64,000 bases of DNA from Planctomycetota bacterium (GTDB lineage: Bacteria; Planctomycetota; Planctomycetia; Planctomycetales; Planctomycetaceae). Made by a program: the position numbers and the translations under genes. Position 1 is the first letter of the stretch. Each line of letters opens with the position of its first letter. This document shows positions 37,094 through 47,984 of the stretch, piece by piece. The notes below the pieces were generated by a model. The model was not told the origin of the DNA. It searched no databases and was given only the letters and a program-made list of their open reading frames with translations. Where the stretch lies: NCBI GenBank assembly GCA_023417655.1, contig JAEZFD010000039.1, positions 62,001 to 126,000 on the forward strand, written 5' to 3'.

Positions 37094-37691
37094 TGCGCGT
37101 TACTCCCGAAGTTCAGAAAATGTCCGCGGAAAAATCGCAGACGTGGGTCCTATTCTGGATCGAACCGGGCATAAAAACAACACAGGGAACCGTCGGCCTG
37201 ACAGCGAGTCCGGTCAAAGTGTCCAGTCCGGTCATAACGGGATGAATCCGTAAAAAATCGGGGAGACGATGAACCGGAAATCAGGCACTTGTTCATGCAC
37301 ACCCTGAGGGATACGATGACGTTGTCGTTGTTTTTTCAAGCAGTCGACATCCCTCTGCGGTGTTCGATACCGGATTGTATTTGTAGACCCGACTTCCATC
37401 CCGCAGGGAATTGCCAGCATTGGCTGCGTGTATATCTGGTTCGTCTGATTTCGGTCATTCGGACCAGCTCCCACAACCCAGTGCGGCAGTGCCCACCTTA
37501 AACTGCGGGTCTGGACAAGACGATCCGCCGGCACAATGCGGAGGGTTTTTCTTTTTTCCTTGAAGAACAGCACCACTGGGAGAAGCGTCCCTAGATGGTG
37601 CTCTTGGCAGAACGCAGGCGAGATGCCTGTTTCGAATTCGGTCAATCGGTCATATCTCGGTCGCAATGTTGTCTCGTAAACAAGTCTGCGC
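37094..37691. other. Intergenic region, nothing firm
   Basis: About 600 bases between divergent genes. A short stem TCCGC/GCGGA (37524-37528 with 37538-37542) is followed on the plus strand by a T-rich run (37546-37557); it looks like a weak terminator with no gene before it. No protein-like frame was found. Confidence 0.4.
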
Positions 37692-38510
37692 ATGACGCCA
37701 GAGCATGTTCCGCTGCCGAAGTTTGATTTTCGCGGCCGAGTTGCGGTCATCACCGGCGGAGCCAGCGGCATCGGACGGGCAACAGCACTTCTGTTCGCCC
37801 ACAGTGGAGCCCGGGTTTTCACGGGCGACATTGAACTACACCCGGTCACGTCCGCTGAGTTTGCTCAGGTCGGAATTGAAGAGCGGGAATGCGACGTCTG
37901 TCAGCTGGATCAGCTGAAAAGCCTGATCGAGAGCGCGGCGGAACGGGCAGGGCGTCTTGACTTCCTGATCAACAACGCAGGGATCAATCTTGTCGGGCAG
38001 GTCACCGACATCGATCCAGCCGACTGGGATCAATGCCTGAACACGAATCTGCGAGCAGCATTCTTCGGCGCTCAATTCGCGATTCCTCATCTGCTGCAAG
38101 CCGGAGGCGGCTCAATTGTAAATACAGCGAGCAACGCCGGTTTAATGCCGCGAGCACATGATCCGGTGTATTCGATCAGCAAAATGGCACTGGTCGGTCT
38201 GACTCGCAGTCTGGCGCTGTGCCACGGGAAAGACCGGATTCGAGTCAACTGTGTCTGCCCGGGACCAGTCGGTGAGACTCGTATCATGCACACCACCCTT
38301 GCACGCGAAGCTGATCCGCATGCTGCTGCAGTGCGTTACCTGCAGGCAAGCCCCTTGGCCGGAGCACATGGCCGGATGATCTCCCCGTGGGAAGTCGCAA
38401 GCTCCATTGCCTATCTCTGCAGTGATGCGGCGGCAATGATCACAGGCACGTCAGTCGCAATTGACGGTGGGAAGTCTCTTGGGATCCCACCTGCTCCCGT
38501 CCCTCGATAA
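37692..38510 (+). CDS. Short-chain dehydrogenase/reductase
   Basis: The 272-residue product is a classical SDR oxidoreductase. The cofactor motif TGGASGIGRA is near residue 20, NNAG is seen as LINNAGINL, the catalytic Ser is in SIVNTASNAG, and the Tyr-Lys pair is in YSISK. After RVNCVCPGPV the substrate loop and the C-terminal CSDAAAMITGTSVAIDGG complete the fold. An Asp (GDIELHP) at the end of beta-2 suggests NAD rather than NADP. The substrate is unknown. It is monocistronic and convergent with the giant protein gene, with 41 bases between stops. Confidence 0.88.
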   Translation: MTPEHVPLPKFDFRGRVAVITGGASGIGRATALLFAHSGARVFTGDIELHPVTSAEFAQVGIEERECDVCQLDQLKSLIESAAERAGRLDFLINNAGINLVGQVTDIDPADWDQCLNTNLRAAFFGAQFAIPHLLQAGGGSIVNTASNAGLMPRAHDPVYSISKMALVGLTRSLALCHGKDRIRVNCVCPGPVGETRIMHTTLAREADPHAAAVRYLQASPLAGAHGRMISPWEVASSIAYLCSDAAAMITGTSVAIDGGKSLGIPPAPVPR

Positions 38511-38551
38511 TTCGCTGACGTCGTCGAATCCGCTGCCGATTCTCCAACTCG

Positions 38552-41500
38552 TTATCTCACGAGTTGGGTCACTTCTTCTCCAGGATCAACAGAGGTTTTC
38601 ACGGCCATCAGGTCCCGGATCACCATGACTGCAGAGACGAGCGTCAGTCCCAGGCCGAAAAGACTCGGAGACAGGAACAGCCACCAGAGAACTCCGAGAA
38701 TGAGGAGGCCTCCCCAGGGATGGGCGGATCCGAATTCCCAAAGTGCCGAGAACTGGTCAGAGTTCCGCCACAAGAACTGCGCGGCCGTAATCAGCAACAC
38801 GATGGACAGGATGAGACGCACCCAGTGGATCGACGAGTGACGAACAGTGACGAATCCAGTCCAGTTCGCTGAATGAGGTCGGATCCAGTCGACCGCGAAT
38901 GTCGCAGGCAGTCGTGTCAACGCATCCCGGAATAGGGCATCCGACGCAGAGGGAGCCAGTCCTTCTTGCTCACCAGCGGCAAGAGGCTGATCGAGGACTT
39001 CGTGCCAGCGCTGTGAGAGTGATTCCCACTGAGCCAGTTGTTTAGCGCTGAGTGTCCCACGCTCGGGGACGTTCTGCAGTTGCTGTCGACAGACCTCAAT
39101 ACTGTTCCAAAGTGCAGGGGAGTTCTGTTGGATTGGAAGTTTGAAATTCCAGCAGTCATTGAGTGCCGACCAGCGTTCGAGCCAGAAAGCGTCTCGTGAA
39201 AGTTCGGCCGCATTCCCGGGATGAAAGGTCCATTGTCGGGGACGAATCACCGCGACAGCACGCAGTTCATTGCTAACAAAGGGAGCCTGCAACAGGGGAT
39301 GCATCCCTTTTACACGTTCGCTGGACCAATGAATCAACACAGGAATCACGCCTTCACGCGAAGGGCACGTGATTTTGATTTCATTTTCGTTCTTCTCGTA
39401 TCTGATGTCATCTGCACTTTGAGACCAGATCTGGTCGACGGTGACGCCGGGTCCGGTCGTGAAGGTGAATTCACGGGCACCATTCGGCATCAGCCACCAG
39501 CGACTGATCCCCTTTTGCAGTTCAGTCGATTCCGGCCAGAGCAGCGTCTCTTCAAACTGAACCGTCGGCAGAACGATCTGGTCAGCGTGACGGGCACGAC
39601 TCAGTTCCACCTGCTGCTGATTCTGGTGGTACCCGACAAGTTTCTCCGCCTCAATTTCATTCAACCATTCCTGGGGCAGCCACTTGGGGAGAGAATCAGG
39701 GGAAACACGAACTCCGCCGACAGGCTGAAATCCCGACTGGAAGTCAAGCAGAAGGTGATTGGAGACAAGCGTCGCGGACTGAATCCGAATCTGGGGCAGA
39801 ATCAACGACAGGGGATTCTGACCTGCGGCATGCACCTGTTCCATCAGTTCTGAAGAGAGCCTGCTCGAGACAGTCAGTGTCGCTGCACTGGAGTAGCGAT
39901 CAGGGACCCGAATCGTCAGCAGCGTTCCCTCACTGGCGGGCTGCGCCGAATACTGAAACAGCGACGGCCGGACTCGAATTCCAGTCAATTCGGATGGCAC
40001 ATGGAGAACGATTCTCTTCAGTGGAGCATCAGCAGATGTGAGATGCACCGTCGTGACGAGTTCCCAGTCTTTCTGCGGCGAAGTATCGATCAGGGTGACG
40101 AAATCCGCCTGAATTGCTCGCGCCGGGAGAGTGACCCGCATGCGACGTAGCGGAATCGACTGACGATAGTTGGCGATCAGACGAGTCTTTTGACCTGGAG
40201 TGAGTTCCTGAGGCGTCGACGTCAATGGCTCGCCGTTGTCACCTTCGAGTTCAACGTTCCAATCGGTTTCGTCAAGGACGGTGAGCTGTCGTTCCGTGAC
40301 GAGCGATTCGATCGGCTTCAATTCAGGGATCGATGTCCAGACATCGATCGCAGACGGAATGCGTCCCTTGAAGTGGAAGACCCGTTCTCCGAGTTGTCCC
40401 CCTGCGACATAGAGAGTGACGACATTCCCTCTGCGGGTGAAACGCACGGCGCCGTCGTTGCCCATCAGTCCGACCTGCACCGACTCAAGATGAACAGATG
40501 GATCGAGTTCGAACTGATGACGGAATGTCGGAGCCTCGGTAACCGTCATCGTCACGATGGCTCCGTATTCGAGGACGTCGCGACGAACTTTCAGCATTTC
40601 GGCGACCGTAGAGCTGCGCTGCGACTTCATCTTCAATTGGTCGAGCGTGAGACTGATGGGGCTCCGGAGCAGCATTGTCAATGTCGGACGACTGCGACCG
40701 AACTCGCCCAGTGCCTGCCATTCTTCCAGCGTCAGCGGAGTTGTCCCGGTCTGATTCGCGAACTCGAGCGTCGTCAGCGGCGGACCAACCAGACCCAGAT
40801 AGTGCGGGACATTCGCTGCATTCAGCAGATTGATGGCCGGAAGGGTCATCGTCGTTCCACTCACCGAAGTCGCAGGAAACTCATACTGCAACAGCAGCGG
40901 CTGAATTCCATTCTTCTGGAGCCGCACGGTGCTGCGATCAGGCTGTGCCGGGTCAGAGGACTCAATCCAGTCGACGACGTTTGCTCCGCTGATTGCATTG
41001 ACCCGGGAACCAGTAGGGAAGGTTAACGGCAACAGCGCCGGCCAGCCTCCTGCGGGAGGTTGCAATCGCGACTGACACCGAATTCGCTGCGGTGTCACTT
41101 CAGCCAGTGTCTGGATCGATGCTGCTGGCGGGCCAGTCGCCTGATCCGGAGACTTCAATGCATCCACTGCCAGTCGACCAATCGGGCCGAGCTGAATCTC
41201 TGTCTCTCCTTCCGGTGACGTCAACAGTTCACCGAAGCGTTCCCAGGACTGAACAGGCTGTTCAGGTGCAATCTTCAGTGTGGAATCTAATACCCGAGGC
41301 ACGATCGCATGTGGATTCAAGCGTTCTGCTTCAGGTAATGAACTGTCGCCTCGCAGGGAAAAGACGAGTTGCACTTCATGTCTGAGCCAGTCAGTTCCTG
41401 TGATCGCGGTTGCAGCAAGTTCATCGGCCTCCGTGAAATTGACCAGCATGGCGTCCCCGGCAAGTGAGGGAATCAGCTGGCGTTCGACTCCGTTCACCTG

Positions 41501-44500
41501 ACAGACAGGTGCAGAATGAAAGACGACATCCTGAAGGGGAATCTTCAAAAAGACGGATCCCGCCGCGCGACGCATCAGCACCTCAAATGTTGCAGCGATC
41601 TGGGTGACGGGCTCCGCTTTAATGAGTCGATATCGGGCCGAACGAATCAGTGATTCGGGTTCTGGATTCGCAATCACTTCGGCTGCCGAGACCTGCCGAG
41701 AGTTCAGGAGAACCCAGCCGCTTCCTGCGACGACCGCAAGCAGAATAAGAGAAGCGGTCACCAGTCCGGAACCCTGGGATTTCGGGGAGGACTCCGAGAA
41801 GCGAACCCGTTCCAGAATCCATCGCCTTGGAAAAACCTGAGAGAGCAGACTTCCCGACAGGGCGCCACCAAGTATCAATGCGGCAGCCGAGTTCGCCTGA
41901 CCGATCAGCACCACCAGCAGGAGTATCCACAGGACAGAAATCTTCTGTAACCAGGATCGCTGCAGCAGTCGGACGAGTAGCCCCGTCAGCATACACCCCA
42001 GCAGTGCGACCCAGGCATATCGCCGGGCGACAGGACCATTCCAGGTGACGAACTGCACAGCGGGAGCGGATTCAGGTGCGACAAAGTGCCATGTTCTCCG
42101 GCGCTCTTCAGAAGGGTGCGCCTCATCTGCTCGACCGGCGATCTCGGACCAGTCCTTCAGCGAGAAGGGGTTGAAGACTCCCTGTCCGGATGGTCGGGCA
42201 ATGGGACCAAACAGCCGGAAGTCCGACCGCTGGCGCAGGTCAACTCGCAGTGTCTCGGCGGGAAGTTTCACCTGCGAGAGTTGTTGCATTCCTGGAAGAT
42301 CGAGCGTCCATTGAAACGTCTGTATCGGCAACGCAATTGCCGGGAGCGGTACAGAGAAATACTGGCTCAACCAGCGTTCCTCGCACGCTGTCACATAAGT
42401 GAGATGAACGCGAGAGACGTGACCGAAATCCGCCGGAATGGAGATCATGCTCCCATTGCGGAATACTGTCATCGGCTGGTCATCCAACTTCAAGACGGAC
42501 AGCCGACATTCTTCCGGAAGCTCCAGCTGCAACGTCCCGGGGTGGACAGGCCGGTCAAACGTAATGCTCGCATGATGAACACACTCAAGTTGGTTCGTCT
42601 GCCCCCCGATAGTCAGCAGTTCCAGACCCGCCGCGACGTTCGAGGCATCAGGAACCGCAACAGACTCCGAATCGGTAACAGCTGTGCCGGTCGAACTGGT
42701 TCCTGAATGAGGATTCGGCGAAGACCCCGTCGGCGGGGCGAATGTCCGTGGAAGGATTGTCGCCAGAATGCGGGCAGGCTGATTTTCGAGTTCAGTCCGC
42801 AGAGTTACCAAATTCCGCTGACCAACAGGCGGCAGACGTTCCGCAACATCTCGCATTGGGAGGAACACTGGCAGAACTTCGCCCCCCTCTTGCACCCGCC
42901 AGCCATCGCCTTCAAGGATCTGAAATTCTGTCTCCATTGGCAGCATCAGCTGATATTGAACATCGAAGTCATGCGCCCCTCTCACCTGCGGCAAAGAGAG
43001 ACGAAAGGGTGTCCTTGGCTTTCGAGATGGATTGCGACTCAGAAGTCGTAACTGACGAGGAGAATTTCGAGTGAGCGGATTCTGCCAGGAGATCGAAAGA
43101 ACCTGATTCACCACTTCCCAGGACGCGATTCGGGATTCGGCATCAGGACCGGAAACGGAAATCAAACGCCAGTCATCTGGCAACTGGATGGTGGTCTCAA
43201 ACCGCGCTCCGTTCTCGACCTGCAAGGTCAGCATCGCGACAGACCAGCCAGCATCAGGACGAGCATCTGACAGACAGAACATCTGCCCTGTGAGAGGTGC
43301 ATCGGGAAGGCCGACACGGACACTGAGTTCCGTATCTGGAGACCGTCCCTCGAACCGCCAGATTTCCCCGGTCGCTTCGCTGCTCATTAAGGCAGTCTGC
43401 AGCAGGTCACCTGCGTCAACTTCCTGAAGCTGCAAAGGTGGCTCGATGCGCAGCGTCAGGGTGCGACGCGTCTCCAGAGCATCCGCCAGACGCAGACGTG
43501 GAAGATGACGAATCCCCTTCCAGTTGACCGGCTCAAAGGCACGAATCCGAATCAGAACATTCGGTTCAGAGTTCAGGGAGTCAAGCGGAACAAGAACTTC
43601 CTGCGGCAGATCAGTTCGCCGTTGAAAGGGGAGGTTCGCTCCGCCGGGAGTGCCCGCCAGGATTGCGGCAACGGACTGAATTTCAACGTTCGCCGGGAGT
43701 CGAAGTTTCAAAGCTGCAGCAGTCGGCAGCTGTCCTTCGATTGTGAGATCGCTACGAATGAAGACACCGTCCCGTCTGACTCGATACTCGGTATCAATTT
43801 CATATCGGTACTGTGCAGACTGACCTTTTCGACCTGCAGGTCGAACAGTTGCCGTCGCGGTGGAGACGCTCCCGAGTTCAATTGTCCACTTCTTCAGACC
43901 CGACTGGGGGTCCTCTTCTCCGGAGTGCACCAGCCCCGGACGGCAATCGAGCTCGAGATCTCGCGGCAGGTCCAGCAGCAATCGGGTGTTCAACGCCGGA
44001 GGCAGACGGAGGTCGAAGATTGTCACTCCGCCAATCTCCTGCCCTCGGAGACTCCAGTGTCCGTTCAGCAGATCGCTGTCGCGCTGCGTCAGAATCATCA
44101 TCCGTCGAGCGGGATTCATTCCTGCGATTAAAGGCTGCTTTTCCCAGGCGAGACCTGACATCGCAACTTGAATGGAAGTCCAGTCGATCCACGATGGACC
44201 TTCCGCGCGATTGACGATCTGCAGGGAGAAGACTCCGTCGACGATCTGTTGCCCGTCGACCCGCCCGACATATTCAGCGGCCTCGGTAATCACACCTGCC
44301 GATGAGGAGACCGGAATCGCTCCGGGGATCTGGGCGAATGAATCCCGGGGCAAAAGCGAGACACACAACGCCAGCAAAAGCCAGATCACAATGCCGCACT
44401 CAGTTCGCCTCGCTGAATGGGGAGCAAGTGAATGCAGTCTCGAGCGGGACAGATTGTGCTTCCTCACCCGGGCCTCGGATCCCGCGAGCATCGATTTCAA

Positions 44501-44524
44501 AACTCGGGCATGAGGACAAAACAT
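38552..44524 (-). CDS. Giant membrane-anchored protein with two homologous-looking halves, function unknown
   Basis: A product of about 1,990 residues. A signal/anchor segment (CGIVIWLLLALCVSLLPRDSFAQ) lies near residue 45-70 (counted from the longest form). A first extracytoplasmic half of beta-rich sequence (about 75-830) ends in membrane helices (about 840-905 and 925-946), and a second half of the same style (about 950-1,900) ends in three further helices at the C-terminus. The first half shares DWRLISV...LSISWQNPLT with the neighbouring 1,124-residue protein, and the beginning of the second half resembles that protein's N-terminal domain. No enzymatic motif is seen. It follows the related gene after 70-85 bases on the same strand, so the two are probably co-expressed. 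ATG 44524 is used; a TTG at 44539 and an ATG at 44491 are alternatives. Confidence 0.75.
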   Translation of the reverse strand: MFCPHARVLKSMLAGSEARVRKHNLSRSRLHSLAPHSARRTECGIVIWLLLALCVSLLPRDSFAQIPGAIPVSSSAGVITEAAEYVGRVDGQQIVDGVFSLQIVNRAEGPSWIDWTSIQVAMSGLAWEKQPLIAGMNPARRMMILTQRDSDLLNGHWSLRGQEIGGVTIFDLRLPPALNTRLLLDLPRDLELDCRPGLVHSGEEDPQSGLKKWTIELGSVSTATATVRPAGRKGQSAQYRYEIDTEYRVRRDGVFIRSDLTIEGQLPTAAALKLRLPANVEIQSVAAILAGTPGGANLPFQRRTDLPQEVLVPLDSLNSEPNVLIRIRAFEPVNWKGIRHLPRLRLADALETRRTLTLRIEPPLQLQEVDAGDLLQTALMSSEATGEIWRFEGRSPDTELSVRVGLPDAPLTGQMFCLSDARPDAGWSVAMLTLQVENGARFETTIQLPDDWRLISVSGPDAESRIASWEVVNQVLSISWQNPLTRNSPRQLRLLSRNPSRKPRTPFRLSLPQVRGAHDFDVQYQLMLPMETEFQILEGDGWRVQEGGEVLPVFLPMRDVAERLPPVGQRNLVTLRTELENQPARILATILPRTFAPPTGSSPNPHSGTSSTGTAVTDSESVAVPDASNVAAGLELLTIGGQTNQLECVHHASITFDRPVHPGTLQLELPEECRLSVLKLDDQPMTVFRNGSMISIPADFGHVSRVHLTYVTACEERWLSQYFSVPLPAIALPIQTFQWTLDLPGMQQLSQVKLPAETLRVDLRQRSDFRLFGPIARPSGQGVFNPFSLKDWSEIAGRADEAHPSEERRRTWHFVAPESAPAVQFVTWNGPVARRYAWVALLGCMLTGLLVRLLQRSWLQKISVLWILLLVVLIGQANSAAALILGGALSGSLLSQVFPRRWILERVRFSESSPKSQGSGLVTASLILLAVVAGSGWVLLNSRQVSAAEVIANPEPESLIRSARYRLIKAEPVTQIAATFEVLMRRAAGSVFLKIPLQDVVFHSAPVCQVNGVERQLIPSLAGDAMLVNFTEADELAATAITGTDWLRHEVQLVFSLRGDSSLPEAERLNPHAIVPRVLDSTLKIAPEQPVQSWERFGELLTSPEGETEIQLGPIGRLAVDALKSPDQATGPPAASIQTLAEVTPQRIRCQSRLQPPAGGWPALLPLTFPTGSRVNAISGANVVDWIESSDPAQPDRSTVRLQKNGIQPLLLQYEFPATSVSGTTMTLPAINLLNAANVPHYLGLVGPPLTTLEFANQTGTTPLTLEEWQALGEFGRSRPTLTMLLRSPISLTLDQLKMKSQRSSTVAEMLKVRRDVLEYGAIVTMTVTEAPTFRHQFELDPSVHLESVQVGLMGNDGAVRFTRRGNVVTLYVAGGQLGERVFHFKGRIPSAIDVWTSIPELKPIESLVTERQLTVLDETDWNVELEGDNGEPLTSTPQELTPGQKTRLIANYRQSIPLRRMRVTLPARAIQADFVTLIDTSPQKDWELVTTVHLTSADAPLKRIVLHVPSELTGIRVRPSLFQYSAQPASEGTLLTIRVPDRYSSAATLTVSSRLSSELMEQVHAAGQNPLSLILPQIRIQSATLVSNHLLLDFQSGFQPVGGVRVSPDSLPKWLPQEWLNEIEAEKLVGYHQNQQQVELSRARHADQIVLPTVQFEETLLWPESTELQKGISRWWLMPNGAREFTFTTGPGVTVDQIWSQSADDIRYEKNENEIKITCPSREGVIPVLIHWSSERVKGMHPLLQAPFVSNELRAVAVIRPRQWTFHPGNAAELSRDAFWLERWSALNDCWNFKLPIQQNSPALWNSIEVCRQQLQNVPERGTLSAKQLAQWESLSQRWHEVLDQPLAAGEQEGLAPSASDALFRDALTRLPATFAVDWIRPHSANWTGFVTVRHSSIHWVRLILSIVLLITAAQFLWRNSDQFSALWEFGSAHPWGGLLILGVLWWLFLSPSLFGLGLTLVSAVMVIRDLMAVKTSVDPGEEVTQLVR

Positions 44525-44609
44525 TGAACAGCAGCACAACAGTCAGGATTTGGATTCAGGAAAGGAAGCTCGATTCGAGGTGATTCCCACTTTGCCCCGA
44601 AAGCTTCGT

Positions 44610-47600
44610 TTAATCCGGAACCTTTGGTTTGCTGGCTGACAACGGGCGATAGAGCCGCGTCGCAGCGGAACGACGGGAGTCATCATCCGGAGATTTGCTT
44701 GCCGATCGCAGGATTGGAGAGGAATGGCTCGATTGGTCTACTCCCCTTGAACGGCTGGTCGAGTCGACAATCGTTGCCGTTAAAGCCAGCAGGACCCCCA
44801 GTGCAGCCGGTTGCAACAGCAGGAGGATCGGTTCGACATACCACAGACCTGCGACTGCAAACGCAAATGAGATCACAATCAGTGAGAAGACGTTTCGTGT
44901 CGCAGGAAGTCGCCAGAAGACGAAGCCGACCAGAAGCGTCAGCCCCGCCCCTAACAGCAGGATGAGTGACCGGTTCATGGTCTGAAATTCGATCTTCTGG
45001 ACGGGACCGAATCCCCGGAATGCGAAGAATGTCCCGTCCTGAAACTGGAATTCCTGGGGAACATCAGGCGTATTCATCTCAGCGCGTTCCGCGAGATAGG
45101 CAGAAGTGGCTCGTCGATGCCAGAACACGAAATTGCGAACCCATTGGATCTGTGGGACCAGCTCCGGGTAAGTGAAAAGATGCTGATCCTGCGGGAGCTG
45201 CATTTCCCAGATGGTTTTGTCGACCCAGACGCTTTTGGGAAATGTCGGCAACGGCAGCTGAATCCGATTTGTTAAGCCCAGCGGACGATCGAGAGTCGTT
45301 CGATACCGCACCGACAAACGCGGATGCGTCGACAGTTTCGCAGGGAGCGTGATGGTGACTTCCTCTGAATCGGACGAACGCCTTGAGATCGCAGAGGCCG
45401 GCAAGGGTTCTCCGTCCAGAAGAAATGCCTGTTCCTTGAACCATGTCGCCGGTGGAAACTGAATCAGAACCCGACCTGGAGGATGATCCAGCTGGAACTC
45501 GGCCCAGGATTCGGCTGTCCCTTCTGAAGAGAAGATGGTGCGGACCTGAAGTGACTGCACGACATACTGCTGGGAGAGATCTGCCAGCTGATGCCCGATC
45601 GTCAGGGGAATCGAAATCAATGGGCCGGATCGCAATGGGTTAATCCAGCGGGCCTGCTTCGGAGAAGTCTGAAGCGACTCCCATTCCGACTGGCCCGGCC
45701 TAACCTGCATGGTTTCAAGCGATTCAATCAGACACTCTGCTCTCGAGAACGGAATGTTGTTCAATGCGACAACCGGAAGATCGACATTCACCGTCCCTCG
45801 TTCATCCGGGATCGGATATGCATAACTGACAAACAGTTCAATCGAACCGATCCGATCTTCACCCAGGTCAATCCGAATGAAGTTCGGAGCGGACCCTGCT
45901 TGCAACGGAAGTTTCCGTCCGTTCTCTGTGACCTGAATTCCCTGAGTGACCGCCCAGTCTGGAATGAACTCCATCAATGCCGACGGCAAGGCGAGTTCAA
46001 GCGTGCGAATTCGACCGTACGCGACGTGAAGATCGATCTTCTGCTCTACAGCGAGACGAGATGAACCGCCGTCCTCGACGGAGATCTCCGTGACGGCGCT
46101 GATTTCTCGCTGGTGGGACTGGATCTGAACCTGCAGCTTCTGATCAGAATCCTCAAGCCGGTAAAGCCGCGCGCCGCCTGCCGTCTGACCTTCAGCAGAC
46201 GCTCCGGCCTTCACATTCGCCTGCGGAGGGACAGGGACCAAAGGAATGCCGTCTTGCGCCGACAGGTCAACGGAGAGTTGATCAGCTGCCGTCACCCTCA
46301 GTTCCATCGGTCCAACTTCAGACGCCTGAGGAACAGGCAGTTGCAGCGATGATCGAAACGCCTGTTCTTCTCCCGGCCCGGTCGAATAGGCACGACGAAA
46401 GACAACTGAAATGACTGCGTCCTGAGTCAAGGGATTCGGCCACCACAGCCGCAGAACGCCCGGCTGAGAGGTCGCGTCATACGCCACCTGACCGACACTT
46501 TCCCCTTCAGCGTTGACACTCTGAATTCGCCAGCCTCGCTTCAGCCAGTCAGGCCAGTTGAGTTTCAACTCAGAGATGACTCCCCGTTCCAGACGAATGG
46601 CGGACCGAATTGTCAGTTCCATCGCCTCGGGTTCGAAACGCAGCGATACCGTCGGGTCGACCACGAAATACGGAGCAGTCGGCTGCAGATCAAACGTCAG
46701 CTTGAACGGCTGCTTCAAATATTCATAAGCAATGAGCGGAACTCCGCTCCCGAGGGATCGCACCAGATTCACGCCAGTTCTGTGAACGAGCGTTGATTCT
46801 GCTTGCCGAGGGACGAGCCGAAGGTTCTCGAACTCGTCGATTCGGATCAAACCTTCTTCGCGAATCGCACCTTCGACGTGAAACCCTTCGAGCTGAATGG
46901 TCTGCGCCTGCGGAGTGAAATCCCGTTCCAGGACCCAGCGCAGCTGCAGACGACCAGCATTATCGTTGATGAAGTTCACACGGACCCAATCCGGGCGATC
47001 CGGCACCATTTCATAAGAGCGAAAATTCTGCCCTGACACCTGTGTCAGCCGGAAATCGGCTGGGAGTTTCACCAGAAGTGACTCCGCTGTTGTCTGCTGC
47101 AGTTCGAAGTTCTGCTCCACGAGGAGCGAGAGATGCTCGGTCGTCGGCTTGAGATGGAACCACGACTGCACCAAAGAGATCGTTTCGCCGACGACGGAGG
47201 GAATCTGCCAGACGAATTGCAGCTGACTTCCCAGCACGCTGGCATCAATCGTCGTCGTTTTTTCGCCTCGCACGACGTCCAGCACCGTCAGCATTTTCGT
47301 GCTGCGGACGATAGCGTTCGGATCAGGAATCTCGACACGAACACGGGCTTCAAACTGTGGCGGCAGTCTCGGCAGTGACAGTTGGAACTGCCCGCCCGAG
47401 GTCGCCGGTTTCAGAGGAATCCACGCGTGGAGTTTCAGCTGATGGCGGCCAACCCCTTTAAACAACCAGACGAGACCTTCGTCGGTCGCACGGGGCGAGA
47501 CGTCGGGGGAATCACTTCCATCTCCCTGATACTCCCGCTGGGTAACGTGAGCCGCTCCGAGTCGTAAGGGAACCCGGTGCCAACCCTCACCTCGATTGAT

Positions 47601-47984
47601 CATCAGGTCAATGGTAGCGACGAGATTGACGCGGTCGGCAGAGACCTTGGCGTCGAGATGCACCTGGGTCAGGTGGTAATCAGGGATCTCGGGAGTCACC
47701 GTGGAAACGGAAGTTGCTCCCGGTGGAGTCACTGCCGGAACAACTGGCGTCGCCGGTGCGGTTCTCGGAACAGGGGAGAGGGGAGCAGATGGCGGTGGCC
47801 CCGGCGTCGACAGAGCTCCCGGGGGCAGGCCTGAACCTTCATCTAGAGACTTGCCGTTGGGCTGTGCCTGAGCAATGGTCGCGAACAGCAGGAACATTAC
47901 CGCCAGCAGTCGGCACAGGCAGCGGGACGACCGCAGTAAAGCTGCAGACGTAACGCGAAACCGGCTGTCGTGGCAGAAGTCCAT
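44610..47984 (-). CDS. Large secreted/membrane protein related to the downstream giant, function unknown
   Basis: A 1,124-residue product. It has a signal peptide (about 20-41, ending AQAQP), a Pro-rich stretch (about 50-95), long beta-rich extracytoplasmic sequence, and at the C-terminus (about 1,010-1,080) three membrane helices followed by a Ser/Arg-rich cytoplasmic tail. The segment GWRIQSV...LRLWWPNPLT matches the equivalent place in the first half of the downstream giant protein. The N-terminal VNLVATIDLMINRGEGWHRVPLRLG resembles the start of that protein's second half. It is the first gene of the two. Function unknown; a cell-envelope scaffold or adhesion role is possible but unsupported by motifs. 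Confidence 0.78.
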   Translation of the reverse strand: MDFCHDSRFRVTSAALLRSSRCLCRLLAVMFLLFATIAQAQPNGKSLDEGSGLPPGALSTPGPPPSAPLSPVPRTAPATPVVPAVTPPGATSVSTVTPEIPDYHLTQVHLDAKVSADRVNLVATIDLMINRGEGWHRVPLRLGAAHVTQREYQGDGSDSPDVSPRATDEGLVWLFKGVGRHQLKLHAWIPLKPATSGGQFQLSLPRLPPQFEARVRVEIPDPNAIVRSTKMLTVLDVVRGEKTTTIDASVLGSQLQFVWQIPSVVGETISLVQSWFHLKPTTEHLSLLVEQNFELQQTTAESLLVKLPADFRLTQVSGQNFRSYEMVPDRPDWVRVNFINDNAGRLQLRWVLERDFTPQAQTIQLEGFHVEGAIREEGLIRIDEFENLRLVPRQAESTLVHRTGVNLVRSLGSGVPLIAYEYLKQPFKLTFDLQPTAPYFVVDPTVSLRFEPEAMELTIRSAIRLERGVISELKLNWPDWLKRGWRIQSVNAEGESVGQVAYDATSQPGVLRLWWPNPLTQDAVISVVFRRAYSTGPGEEQAFRSSLQLPVPQASEVGPMELRVTAADQLSVDLSAQDGIPLVPVPPQANVKAGASAEGQTAGGARLYRLEDSDQKLQVQIQSHQREISAVTEISVEDGGSSRLAVEQKIDLHVAYGRIRTLELALPSALMEFIPDWAVTQGIQVTENGRKLPLQAGSAPNFIRIDLGEDRIGSIELFVSYAYPIPDERGTVNVDLPVVALNNIPFSRAECLIESLETMQVRPGQSEWESLQTSPKQARWINPLRSGPLISIPLTIGHQLADLSQQYVVQSLQVRTIFSSEGTAESWAEFQLDHPPGRVLIQFPPATWFKEQAFLLDGEPLPASAISRRSSDSEEVTITLPAKLSTHPRLSVRYRTTLDRPLGLTNRIQLPLPTFPKSVWVDKTIWEMQLPQDQHLFTYPELVPQIQWVRNFVFWHRRATSAYLAERAEMNTPDVPQEFQFQDGTFFAFRGFGPVQKIEFQTMNRSLILLLGAGLTLLVGFVFWRLPATRNVFSLIVISFAFAVAGLWYVEPILLLLQPAALGVLLALTATIVDSTSRSRGVDQSSHSSPILRSASKSPDDDSRRSAATRLYRPLSASKPKVPD

